A DNA stretch of 64,000 bases from Adineta vaga (lineage: Eukaryota; Rotifera). Positions within the stretch are counted from its first letter, which is position 1. Each line of letters starts with the position of its first letter. The DNA is taken from assembly GCA_021613535.1 (NCBI GenBank), contig CP075495.1:5332001-5396000 (forward strand). Reading direction: 5' to 3'. Positions 1-11,773 of the stretch are shown in pieces. Below the pieces are notes generated by a model, which saw only the letters and a program-made list of their open reading frames with translations, searched no databases and was not told the DNA's origin. A program made the translations under genes and the position numbers.

Positions 1-3000
1 TTTGTGAGATAGTTGGATTTCTCGTAAATTACTTTCTTAGGAGTATTTGTTGTTAAATTCAATGAGGAAAAAACATCGATTTCTTCTGATTTATTAGAAT
101 CAATTGTTGGCTGTGTATTGGCCATTAATTTTGAAAGAAATTTCTTAGATTTCATTTTCAAATCTTCATGTAAACGTGGCAAATCAATATGATAATTCGG
201 TACTTTTGTTTCCATCAAAGAATTCTTTGCTTGTTTCTTATGTTTTGTTGGTACTGAAGAATTCTTTGGTTTCTTATCTTCTTGCTGTTCATCATCATCT
301 TCATCATCGTCATCGTCATCATCTAGAGATGATGATTCATTCAATTGTTTTTTTGGTGTAGTTATCCATGCTGAAATAGTATAGAATTGAATAACTTCTT
401 TTGGTACGAAAACAATAAATTTACTTGATGACGATTGATTATTTTTTTGTGAATGAACAGATGGAGGAGGAGCAGTATGCTGACGATCTTCTTCCTCTTC
501 ATCATCATCGAGATCTATATCATCATCAAAATCACCATCTTCAAACTAAAATTTTTCAGAAATATAATTTCTTGTTTCAACAAGACATGAAGAATCCAAT
601 GACTTACATCAGCAGCATTAATCATAATGCAACGATCTTTTGCTTCAAGCCATGCAGTATCATCTGAAAATAGATAGTTTATCAAATCAGATGCTATTCT
701 TCACATGAATTTCTACTTGTCCAACTATGAATATCATTTTCATTCCATACACTTATTTCAAAATTCCAATTTGGATCAATAGGTTCATCGGCAAAAAATA
801 CATCATTATTATCTAATAGAGCAGAGAATTGTGCTTCTTTTTTCTCATCCCAATCAAAAGTTAATTTATCAAATTGTCCATCTTCAGGTGCCCAAGCAAC
901 TCCGACACCTGTTTCCAATGCTACTGTTCGTCTTAATTGTTCTACTAATATCAAACAATTGATACGATAGAGCATACTAGGTAATGCAATAATTCCTTGC
1001 CATAATTGTGCATTAATTGGATGAATAATAACTAATTCTGGTATTAAGAAAACACCTTGATGATGATGATGATTCGTTGTTCCATTTGTTTTCGTATGTT
1101 GATTAGTTCGATTTGTATTTCGATTATTTGCTGTTGTAGTTGATTTCATCATTTTAAAATTCATATAACGTGGAATCAATTGATTGAGACGATGAGATGT
1201 ATGTGAAACACATAATAACGGTTGAGTTTTATTAGTTAAACGTAATTCATATTTTATTTCATAATAGGATGAAAATGTATCATAAATTGTTGATACAGAT
1301 GGAAATGATGAAAGTGGATTTTTATTTGTATCAATTGAATTGACAATGTAATATTGTGGTTGAGTTGAACGACGATACGATGGTAAAACAATACATGTTT
1401 GATTGAAACTATCAGCATTGAATACATAAGGATTATCGAGTGTATATTTTTGTAAATACATTGATTGTATAAAAGAGATAATATCTTTTGTTAATTTCCA
1501 ATCGATGGAATATGAACCTGAAGGATCTTTTTTTAATAAAATAATAATTAAATGAGATTGTGTTTGTTCAGGATTGAAATTAACTAATGGACGATCAAAA
1601 CCAAGTATAGAAGAAAATAAATAATAATGCACAGTTTGTAACATGCGATATTCATCAGATGTAAAACGAAGATTTTTCATAATCATATCAAGATTATAAG
1701 TTTCTTCACCGGCACGTGTAAATAATGAAAATGCTGGAATCTATCAAACAAAGAAATTCATACTGATAATCAACAGATACGTTGATTCTCTTTTTGTCTT
1801 ACTTCAAGAAGATAATTTCCTGAGAGAATACCAATTCGATTTGGATTGGATTGATTTGTATAGATATTTGTTGATTTCTGTTGTTCATTGGTTTGAACTA
1901 ATGGTGTAGTTAATGCACCATTGATACAATAAACAAAGAAATCCGATGAACTAGTAGTAGATATTGGTTCAGGTATAATCTAATTATTTCGAAAGAATGA
2001 TTCGATAGAGAAAAGTAAGATTTGAAAAATCAATAATACGTACAGCTTTAGTATAAAGTTGTTTACGTTGAACAGAACCAGGTTTAGGATTTGGTTCGAC
2101 ATATGTACCCCATTCAGTAATATCTTCATCGTCAATAATCGAATGGCGAAGATAGAATTGTTCACGAGTTTCAGGTAATAAATGTTCATTTAATTCACCT
2201 AAATATATGTTTCAATGTATCCATACTATAGAATGATGAAAATATAAAGTTTTTATTATTTTACCTGCTTGTAAAAGATATTCACAGAGACGTTTAGCAG
2301 ACGAAAGTTTTGCTTGTTTGACTGTCGAACGACATGGACCCTATAGGAAAAAGATTACATGTCTTTAAGACAAAAAAAAACAAGTGTTTTATCGAAACAA
2401 ACAATGATCGTTGTCCTTGCAGGTGAGTTGACAGGTAATGAAAGAATACATTGATATTGATTTTCATCAATTTTTTTGATTTCACATGATGGAACTAATG
2501 TTGTCAATGCATCACATGGAAGTCGAGCACAATATCTTTGAAAATAAAGATTCCGATTGAAGACAAACAAAATCAATCAAGAAGGAAATATAGTACCTGT
2601 TGATAACTTCGATAGCATTAGGCGATCGTTCACGTTCAATGATTGTTGGTGGAAGCGGATGATTAATTTCATGAAATTCTTTTATTAAAACCTTAAATTA
2701 AGTCAAATGATTTGATAATCCAATACAAAAAAAGGAGAATTCACTGTTACATACCTGCTCAATACCTTTGAATGAATTAAGATTTGTCAAAAATGTATCA
2801 TATTCTTCTTGTTCAGCGAGCATAAAAAAATGAGGTGTTTGTGCTCGTGCTTTTCCCTATGAAAACAAAACTTCATTTAGCAACAATCAACATTTTCATA
2901 GATCTTTTACCTTTGATTGTACATAAGATCGATAATTCGTCGGTACATCAAATCGAATAACTAAATTACAATCCGGAATATCTTTTAATTCTTCGAGAGA

Positions 3001-5160
3001 ACTTAAAGCAACAATAATATTATTTTCTCCAAGACGAAATTTACGCATCACTTCTTCCTAGAAAAACAAAACAAAACAAAATTCATCAGTATGAGTTTTT
3101 CGTATGCAATTCAATCAACTGTGATTGATTATCTTGAATATATACTTGTTTTCGACTATCCATCGGTTGAATGTGTTGACTAGTAGATTGATCATCTGTA
3201 GGTTGCATTGTAGAATATCCAATTAAAAAATTTGGTCGAATAAATGAATATTCATCAGCAAAACGTTTTGCAGCATCTTTTAATATTGCATTTAATACAG
3301 CAGTTTCTTGTTTACGATCGACAAATATCAATGCTGACCATCGACGAGTTGCTGGATTTGTAGCATCTGCTTGAAAACGTTTTAAAATATCGAATAATGA
3401 ACGTAATTTTGATGTTGTATATTGTTCGATTAATGTTTGAGAATCAACTGTTTCAAGAACAGTTTTGATACGTGATCTCCAAAGACGAAGTAATGTACAA
3501 ATCCAATCAAGAAATAGAGAATATGCACGTGGTGATGAAAGAGAAAGATGAGATGTTTTAGAAGTCGAAAATATTGACGACGACGATGATACAGAACTTT
3601 GTTCAACAGCAATAGTTGAAAGACGTTCCAACTGAGTAATAATTGGTAATGAAGAACGAAGTAATGCCCAAACACCTAATTTATCAACAAGACGTAAACA
3701 TTCAGTAATGACTTGACGAGGAATTGTTAATGGTGACTGATGTTCATCGGAATGATTTGAAGAAGATACGATTGGTACTTCTAATTTGTTTAAATAAGCA
3801 AGAGCAGCATGAAGTTCCTACAATAAAAAATACACATAATTTATTTAGTTCTTTGATATATTATAGCGTTTGAAAGTTTTCTACACATATTAAGTTAGGA
3901 TGTAACATGAAAACTATCCTTACATGAATTATTTCTTTTGTAATTTCTGGTTGTTGTTGATTATTCTTTTCACAAACTACGATTGTTTCTTTTGGTATTT
4001 TTGATATTCGATTTGTTGGGCGACAGATTAGATCTGTTGCTGTAAAAATAGTTGAACTACAAAACAAACGAAAAGCAAATTAATACATCAAACTACGGAA
4101 ATCATTTTACCAAAAAAATTGATGTAAATTATCAATTCGTTCTTTCAATTGAATTGATGTACAATGCGTTTTGAGTAATGCTGTTGTAATTGAGAAAAGT
4201 CGAGGTAATTGACTATTCGTTTCTTTTCTATCCCAAAGTGTTTTGTATTGTTTTACAATTGATCCATAGGCATGATCACGAATAGCCTGATGGCATTCAT
4301 CAAGAATTAATAGTTTAATATGAGAAAATTCTAAACATCACAATAAAATATTTTTATTATAAAAAAGAATTTCTTTACCTATATAATTTCGATTCAATAA
4401 TTCATGAAAGACAGTTGGATGCATAACGAATACGGAACGTATTTGCATTTCTTGTAACCATTGTTCTTTTTTCCATAGAAGTACACCATGTTCAATTCCA
4501 AATGAACCAATATCGACTGGTAAATGACGATGAATCAGTTCAGCTAATGCAACAAGATCGTGTTCTAAATAACAAAATATCAAAGAAAAACATTTATAGA
4601 ATTCATAGATATCATGCATTTAGAAATGTACCCATTGTTAAACAAATAATACGTTGACCACCTTCATCAAATTTCCGTTGAATACCATAGGAATGTTCTC
4701 GTATAACATTGATAATAAGAAAATTTTTTGATGTAATACTATGTAAACAAACAACGGTATTTTCACGTTTGACTTTATCAAGAACTTCAACCTAAAGAAA
4801 AACATGAATGGTCAATATCTATTTGACAGAATGAAATTCTTTGGAATAAAATATCTTCGAATAAACAAATAACGCTCTCATTATAGCATGAAGTGTTAAT
4901 TATTTATTGAAAAGAAAAAGCATTCTTTAATTTAATAATAACGTCTCATTCATCTTCCATCTGTCAAAATTCTTATCTTATCAGATGTTAATTATAGTTT
5001 TCTCTTCTCAATAAGTATAAAATTTACTCACTTCATATTTCGGTAAAGTAAAACTTTCCGATGGTACATCATCTATCCATTGTGTATTTCGTATAGTTCG
5101 TCGTCCACTTGCTGCTAATAGATAAGTTTTCACTTTATCTATATGATTTGCTGATGACAT
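1..5160 (-). CDS. DICER1: Dicer ribonuclease, N-terminal and central part; 3' end outside the window
   Basis: Dicer cuts double-stranded RNA and miRNA precursors in the cytoplasm. The start is the ATG at 5160 ([11 protein letters not shown]). Many short introns interrupt it. In order I read: helicase N-lobe (4790-4140) with the DEAD-box motif [10 protein letters not shown] near 4285-4320; an insertion rich in serine; helicase C-lobe ending in [20 protein letters not shown] (about 2870-3060); the Dicer dimerisation domain (about 2100-2560); and a PAZ region (about 694-1740) with [18 protein letters not shown] and [20 protein letters not shown], both typical of animal Dicers. After PAZ comes an acidic linker (1-545). 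The two RNase III domains must lie beyond the window. The Walker A site is degenerate: the position that should read GxGxGKT reads LHSITSKN (about 4735-4755), and motif VI has Lys for the first Arg. Drosophila Dicer-1 has a similar loss, so a miRNA-type, ATP-independent Dicer is inferred. Confidence 0.9.
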
Positions 5161-5387
5161 TAGATCAAACTCCCAAATAGTATGTATGTATGTATATATA
5201 TAGATCTGTATATTCAAACTAGAAGCAAGATAGAAAATGAAGAAAAGAAAACAACAATAATAACATTCTAGTTTCTTCCGATTCAATTTTTTTTAAAGAA
5301 GAAAAAGAGAGAAAAATTCAAATGCTCATATAAGAATTATACACAGAAAGAAAGAAAAAAAAAAGTCGAATTTGCTTCTTTTTGTAA

Positions 5388-6826
5388 TTAAAAGTTTGAG
5401 GGTGGTTGACCATTCGTTAATGATGATGATGAAGACGGAATGACGAATATTTCATTTGAATTTTCATGTTGATGAACTTCAACGGTTGTTACGGGAGGAT
5501 GAGATGGTGGATGTGATGCAGGTTGATGATAATGTGAAAAACTAGCTGCTGTTGATTCATAATTAAGAATTTCTCGATGTGCTTCACGAATATATTGACT
5601 TTGTTTATAATAGATTTTCGCTGTACCTTTCAGAACAATAAAGGCGATACCACCCTGAAAACGATTTAAGAAAATAGTCTTTTCATTCATATTTTTATTA
5701 GATTCACTTACCAGAAGTGTACGTTGAAAATTTGAATGAACACGTTGAAACATAAATTTTCCAAATATTGTTGCAATTGTTGGTAATATAAGACCACCAC
5801 AAATAAGTCGAGTTAAAGATGCTGGATTTGAATTACCATTACGTTCGGTTGGTAAACGAGGTAAATAGGATGTACGATCTATAATATAATGCACAAGATT
5901 CATTTTCATACAAATATTAAGAAAAAGAATAATCATTGTTTACCATTAGGAAATAGATAGTTCATTAAGGGTAATTTTGATGAATGTTTACGCCAAAATT
6001 TTAGTACTGCTTCTTCCCAACGTATCATTCGTCCAAGAATTAATACAATCGGAATTGTTGGTAAACCAATAAGAAGAAAAAGTGGATCAGCTTTTTCCAT
6101 AACACTTAAACCTTCTTTATGTCCAAGAATCTAAAATAATATAGTTTGAATACGATGAAAAAAAACAAGACTATCTCTTTTATTTGCCTCTAACCTGCAT
6201 GATTGTTACTGCTCCATATGTTACTGCTGTCCAATAAACAGATCCAACAAGGATACCACCGGCAAGAAATGGGCAAAAACGATTTAAAATACGTTCTATC
6301 AAATCAAGTGTGTAAACTAATGGACCTTAAAAATTGAATAATCTCATTCATTTCAATTCGTATTCATTTTTAAATCTACGATTTACTTTGTTTTGGATAT
6401 ACAATTATATATTCTGCATTACACTGTGGACATGCAACTTTTACTAAAACAAAGAAGATGAAAGAGTTTGGTTCTAGTTAAGGAAGAAAAAGTTAACAAA
6501 TACTAACCATTACTTGATCCTTGTTGTTTCTCATCGACCCATCTTTGAAGACATTCTTGATGAACCCATTTTGCTGTTCCACGACAACGACATGGTGATA
6601 CCCAACAAGCAGAAAAATCATCTTCATCAGTAGCAAAACATACCCAACAATGTTTTGCTGATAGAACATTACGTGGTGGAATATTAGCTGATAGTGAATT
6701 TCGATTTCCATTTGATGGCGGAGGTGGTGGTGGTGGAGTTTGTGGAGGAATTGAATGATTTGTTGAGGGTACTATTGGTATATTCATAGATTGATTAGAT
6801 AAATATGAAAATGAAGTCGGATCCAT
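5388..6826 (-). CDS. MARCHF5: MARCHF5/MITOL-like mitochondrial E3 ubiquitin ligase
   Basis: A membrane RING-CH E3 ligase of the mitochondrial outer membrane; the family controls mitochondrial dynamics and protein turnover. Six exons fit in phase: 6826-6508, 6443-6387, 6325-6195, 6130-5944, 5878-5712 and 5654-5388, giving 375 residues. The RING-CH finger starts at Cys60 (CWVCFATDEDD), continues as CRCRGTAKWVHQECLQRWVD and closes with VACPQCNAEY in exon 2. Four hydrophobic segments follow, including GSVYWTAVTYGAV, LFLLIGLPTIPIV and GGLILPTIATIFGKFMF, all close to vertebrate MARCHF5. The protein is longer than the roughly 280-residue human form because of a Pro/Ser-rich N-terminus with seven prolines in a row and a His/Pro/Ser-rich tail. 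An AG lies 13-14 bases before the ATG (TTTCTAG), so the 5' leader may be spliced. Transcribed divergently from the next gene. Confidence 0.93.
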
Positions 6827-7258
6827 AAATAATAATTTCTAGAAATATTAAATTCGATCTTTTTAAAAGAAATTAAGTCAACGTTGGGAAATAGACAAGA
6901 CATAGAGAGAGAGGAGAAAATAAACACATGAAATATATGTACTTTATTCTTGTTGGTTATTCGTCGAACAATCCAAGACGAGTCAGTTGACTAGTCTGAA
7001 TAATCATATACTAATGCCATCTAGCCTTGCCAATAATGTCTGATTCTATTTTGACTGAATAGCATGAAAACAAAATATGGCAAAACTCAGAAGACTTATA
7101 TTTTATCATATGTCATTGTTTGCTAGCTGGTTTTTGTTATCTTTGAAATACTATCATGACAAAATAGTTTACTGGAATAAACAAATTAAAAGATAAGTCG
7201 TACGAAGAATAGAATAAAACACTCGACCTTTTTCGAGTTACCGAAATAAGTAACAAAT
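6827..7258. promoter_or_regulatory. Divergent intergenic region between MARCHF5 and the GNAT gene
   Basis: Both flanking genes start outward from this 432-base AT-rich stretch, so it should hold both promoters. I see no clear TATA box or conserved site and no further coding sequence. Confidence 0.45.
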
Positions 7259-8128
7259 ATGTTTGCTATCAGTTTAAATGAAGATAAAACTAAAATACAA
7301 GTAAACACTAATGATGAACAGAATTCAATATCAATCGCTGAAGGAGATATTGCTGTGGATATTCCTCATCGTAATGTAATGATTATTTTCAATCACATTA
7401 CAATACCATTCGATGATTATCAACAAATTGATCAGTTTCTTTCTGCTGTTCATTCTTATATCAATAATTTATATGACTCACTGATATGTATTCGTTTTCC
7501 CGAAATATTCGATAATCAAATTCCATTTGATAAACTTCAATATCATAATAACATAGCTGATTTTATGATTGTAACTATGAATCATTTGAAATATTATCCT
7601 GAAAATAATTTACAGGATAGACAAGACCAATATGAATTAGTAACTGATCGAGAACGAATATTTAATTATGCAAAACAGTTACATATTCTAATGATGCGAG
7701 TGGCATTTTGGTCAAAAACATGGGATTTTCAAGAAATGTGTGATCGAATTAATTCAGCAACAAATAATGCAGTGATTTTAGATAAAATAAATAATAGTCC
7801 TTGTGCTTTTGGACGATTATTTTTAATAAAATCAAAAGATGAAACATTTGGATATATATCCGATATTGCTGTTGATAGTACTCATCAATCGAAAGGACTT
7901 GGCAAATGTATGGTCAATTACTTTGTTGGAATTGTTTCTAATTCAACAATTCCACTACTGAATTTTCGTTGTACATTATGTTTACAATGTGCTAAAGAAG
8001 GAAGTGGATCAATATCTGCAAAGAAGTTATATCAAAGATCAGGTTTTCAATTTTTAAATGATCTTGATAATCGTGTTGCTATTTTTCCCATCAAAAGAAT
8101 TGCAACGAAACATCAAAATGTATCATAA
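7259..8128 (+). CDS. GNAT-family N-acetyltransferase-like protein, intronless
   Basis: A 289-residue single-exon ORF starting at ATG 7259 and ending in TAA at 8126-8128, with an AATAAA signal at 8153-8158. The C-terminal third has the acetyl-CoA-binding fold of GNAT enzymes: a strand with GYISDIAVDSTHQSKGLGKC, whose QSKGLG near residue 210 is the Q/RxxGxG pyrophosphate loop, followed by a helix and the late motif AKKLYQRSGFQFL typical of motif B. The N-terminal 130 residues match no family I know. The substrate cannot be told. Having no intron is unusual beside its heavily split neighbours and would fit retroposition or horizontal gain, but base composition is like the surroundings. Family membership is fairly sure; function is unknown. 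Confidence 0.75.
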   Translation: MFAISLNEDKTKIQVNTNDEQNSISIAEGDIAVDIPHRNVMIIFNHITIPFDDYQQIDQFLSAVHSYINNLYDSLICIRFPEIFDNQIPFDKLQYHNNIADFMIVTMNHLKYYPENNLQDRQDQYELVTDRERIFNYAKQLHILMMRVAFWSKTWDFQEMCDRINSATNNAVILDKINNSPCAFGRLFLIKSKDETFGYISDIAVDSTHQSKGLGKCMVNYFVGIVSNSTIPLLNFRCTLCLQCAKEGSGSISAKKLYQRSGFQFLNDLDNRVAIFPIKRIATKHQNVS

Positions 8129-8473
8129 AGCATGTATGTTTCTTTTTGCCTAAATAAATCTTAATTTGAATTTTTTGAACTTTATTACCGAAGCTATTCT
8201 TTCTATTCGAATGAAACAAAAGTAAAAATACACAAGAATAAAGAAGATTTTTGTTTATCAAACTCTAGTACGTAGTTGTTCTTTAGTAAAGATTTTGTTA
8301 AAAGAAAAGAAGGAAAGACATACACAGACACACACGCAGTATAGACAAAGAACACTATCATGATCATCGACAAAGAGAAATTACAGAATAAAATATTAAT
8401 AATAGTAAATAAGAATTGTTGATTTTTTATTTATGTTTGACAAAAGAAATCGACATTTTTAGGATTAATTTCA
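8129..8473. other. Convergent 3' intergenic region
   Basis: Holds the 3' ends of the GNAT gene (AATAAA at 8153-8158) and of CSNK2B. AT-rich; nothing else was recognised. Confidence 0.5.
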
Positions 8474-9439
8474 TCAATCTTTAATGGGAGGACGACTGGT
8501 GCTTGTGGTTGTACCGCCACCACCACCGCCGGCGGCGGCAGCAGCAGCAGTACTTGGAATGCTTGGACCTGTAGTTGGCTGTTTAAAATTAGCTGCTGCT
8601 TGATTTTGCAACTGATATGCCATTGAATGAATTTTAAAACCATAGAGACGTGCTACAAATTGATTCGTTGGTCGTTTTGGACGATATTCCGGATGAACCA
8701 TAAACAACATATGTGGAAAACCTGTACTAAAGTATGCTCCATCTGTATGATGATGACGAGAACTTTTTGGTGTATAAATATCGAGACATTTTGGACAATA
8801 GAGTTTAACCATAGCTTCACCAGGTACTTCTGATAAGCCAATCTAATTTTAAAAGACAAGGCACCTAATAGAAATGAAGAAATCGATGTTTTCATACCGG
8901 TAACATTGGCTGATTGTCACAATATATACGAGGGCATAGACCAAAATCGCCATTTTGAAATTTTTCTAGCATTTGAGCAATTCCATTATTAGTTAGAATA
9001 TAACGAGCATGAATAAGACCTAAAATTAACGAGACGATGGATTTATTCTAAAACTAAAATAATCAATTGAAATCTACCATATAACATTTCAGCCGCTTGT
9101 TCAATTAAATCTGATTGATTTGGATTCTCTTGATTATCAAGTTCATCATCTGGTTCAAGATCAAGAATCATATCAAGTGCCTGCCGATAATGTGGTACTT
9201 GTTCATTCAGTCCTGTCTATGAATAATAATTAACTGTGACAACAAACAAACCTCTATACACACAAAAATGACATACTAAATTGAATTTATCTTGGATGTA
9301 ATCTTCGTCTACTTCACAAAAGAATTCATTACCACGAAGACCACAGAACCATGATATCCACGAAACTAATTTTCAAAATGAAATAAAGAATATAATTATA
9401 TTTCAGAACGATCAATATACCTTCTTCTGATGAACTCAT
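8474..9439 (-). CDS. CSNK2B: Casein kinase II regulatory subunit beta
   Basis: Regulatory beta subunit of the CK2 serine/threonine kinase tetramer. Exon 1 codes MSSSEE and joins in phase to [20 protein letters not shown], the invariant start of CK2 beta. The acidic loop ([19 protein letters not shown]) and the zinc-binding dimerisation region follow: [20 protein letters not shown] and [20 protein letters not shown], supplying the four cysteines. The conserved core ends with [20 protein letters not shown]. After this is a species-specific tail with an Ala run and a Gly run. I chose the ATG at 9439 because it reproduces the conserved N-terminus. An in-frame upstream ATG exists at about 9574, but the sequence just inside it resembles a splice acceptor (TTTTGCTTTTAG), so it is probably a 5' UTR intron end. 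Confidence 0.95.
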
Positions 9440-10094
9440 AGAACTTGATTTGGATTTCGCACCTTCAGCAGCAGCAGCAGCAGCAGCAGAAGACGATGAA
9501 TGCTCGTCTTTTATAGCAGTGTTTGCTCCGGTCGAGGCCAGAACAATAACACAAATGAATAAACCTAAAAGCAAAATAGATTTTTTCCAAGGATAAAGTA
9601 AAACTTCGAGGTAGTTTTTTTTTATCGTATTTCTGGAATCAGATCTAATCGATGGAATTACTTTACAACACTTTATTCTTTACCTCTTACTGAGAAAAAA
9701 ACCGCTTTAAAGTAAATAATCGATTTCAAACTTGTCGTATATTCTCAGTGAATTTTTTCGAAAAAAAAAATCTAAAAATCAAAGATATATTATAAATAAA
9801 AATGAATGCGTATGATCAAAGAAATCTCTTTCTTTTATATTAATAAGTATATATATATAATTCTAAATAAGTCAATCCACAACGAAATATCATCTGACAA
9901 ACAAGAAAAAAAAAGCAAAGTAACTGTTTAGAAAAGAAAAGAAAACATGAACAATACAATAAAGAAAGAAAGAAAGAAGGAAAGAAAGAAGGAAAGAAAA
10001 AAAGAAAGAAACTGATTGTTGACATGGTCTATCGATTATCTGTTAAGAAAAACGATCAAGTTAACATCCAAACATATATCTTTAATTTATCATA
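9440..10094. other. Intergenic region between CSNK2B and the egghead gene
   Basis: Contains the upstream in-frame stretch of CSNK2B with an Ala-codon run (9467-9490), the probable leader intron, and a purine-rich microsatellite at 9961-10011. Nothing else was found. Confidence 0.4.
9961..10011. repeat. GAAA/GAAG microsatellite
   Basis: About 50 bases of imperfect tetranucleotide repeat (gaaa, gaag, gaaagaagg units) just 3' of the egghead gene stop codon. Confidence 0.85.
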
Positions 10095-11563
10095 TTAAAC
10101 ATTAACCGGTGGTTTTAATTGTTTATCAACAATATAAAATTTTCCTTTATCACTAAGCAATCCCCAAATAACAGCAGTAATTTCGCAGATAACAACAAAT
10201 GGAATAGTTGCTAATGTACCAAAAATACGAAGAGCAAACTGAGCATAACCTAAACGTACCAATGAAAATGAACGAACGGCACCAATGATATATAAATAAA
10301 TATTAACAGCTCCAACATAACTTATCAAAAAATTTAATGACCAATGTAATGGAATAGGACACATTGGTGTAAGAATAACATTCATTGATGTTAAGGGTAA
10401 TGTAACCCAAGAATACAGTGCAATACCTAATCCAAAACGAACACGAAGTGGTAAACGTTGATCATGAACAACAAGTAAAATGCCTTGTAACCATCGTTTA
10501 CGTTGTTTAATAAAGTCACCTAATGTAAATGGACTTTTTTCCCACATTTCTCCTATGAAAAGAGAAATTATTTTTCTTTTTTTAAAATAGAAATATTCAA
10601 TACTAACTAACCTTCGATCCAACCAAATTTTTTATTTTTTGACATAGCTAACATGGCAAAATAGGTGTCTTCAGCAATTGAACCAGCTCGTCCATTATCA
10701 AATGTTACATCAAATTCACAACTGGCACGACAGACAACAAATGAACCTTTGAATAAGAATGGTGGTCGATGTAATTTTTTCAAGCAAAATCTCAAACATC
10801 CCAAATCGACTCCAACACGCATACTATCTGCTAATGTTGTTATATAATTAACAATTGTTTCATTGGCATACGTTATTAAACCTTGTCCAATATCATATTC
10901 ATTTGAATTAACAAAATTTAAAATACCACGAACAGAATTTTCCGTTAAAAGAGTTTCTTCATCTAAATGAACAATATAATCTTCAGCTGATAATTGATTA
11001 ACATCAGGTTCAAGAGCATATTGTAATGCACGTGATTTATAAAGTGCTCCTGATTTTGTTCGATAAGTACTCGGTACTACAACTTCACGAACCATATTGC
11101 CTGGTAAACCGTGTATATCAATTGGTTTATCAGTAACGATTTCAATTTGAAAATTATCAAGACCGACTTTAGCACATGTATCTAAATTTCGTTTAACATT
11201 GTTATGTACTAATTCTGGATAATCACCACGAGTAACAACACGTATACGAATTTTAGGTCCTAATAATGGTGAATTATGTAGATCTGGTCGTTCAGGAAAA
11301 ATATTATATAGAACTAAACCACATGTATGACATATAACTAATGGTAAAGGTAATAAAGATAATAAACGTATGAAATAAATCACAATTGTTAGGAATAAAC
11401 CATAATGTTCAATTGGATTGGATATCACTATAATTATACTAGATGATAATTTATTTAATGGATAGATATCTAATCCACCGGATATTGATTCAAATATGGA
11501 AATAAATAAAATAAAACAACACACATGAATTATATGACGACGATTTGATGATGTACATATCAT
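10095..11563 (-). CDS. egh: Egghead/BRE-3-type beta-1,4-mannosyltransferase
   Basis: Multi-pass membrane family-2-like glycosyltransferase that adds mannose to glucosylceramide, the second step of the arthro-series glycosphingolipids known from flies and nematodes. Two exons, 11563-10612 and 10552-10095, join in phase (GAA G|GA GAA) to give 469 residues; fly Egghead is of similar length. The start at 11563 (MICTSSNRRHIIH) aligns with the fly N-terminus; the frame stays open to an ATG at 11773, which would add 70 hydrophobic residues. Diagnostic motifs are IRVVTRGDYPELV, the acceptor/metal motif VHLDEETLLTENSVRGI, DNGRAGSIAEDTYFAM and the QRKRWLQGILLVVH motif (Q/RxxRW). C-terminal membrane helices follow, ending in VIWGLLSDKGKFYIVDK. 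Vertebrates lack this enzyme, so lipid glycans here should be of invertebrate type. Confidence 0.92.
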
Positions 11564-11773
11564 TATGAAAAATTTCCAATAGAAATCACACAATTTGAAC
11601 ACAAGAGAAATTCTCTGGAATAGCAAAAGAAAAGTCAAAATACATTCATAAATAAATTTGAAAGTTTTTCTTATATGCCGTGCAAAACTGTAAGGTAACC
11701 TAAACATCTTATTATCGTAGTGTAAAGGCAATGTAACAGAAACGAAGAGGGAAAGAAAAAAAATGATCGTCAT

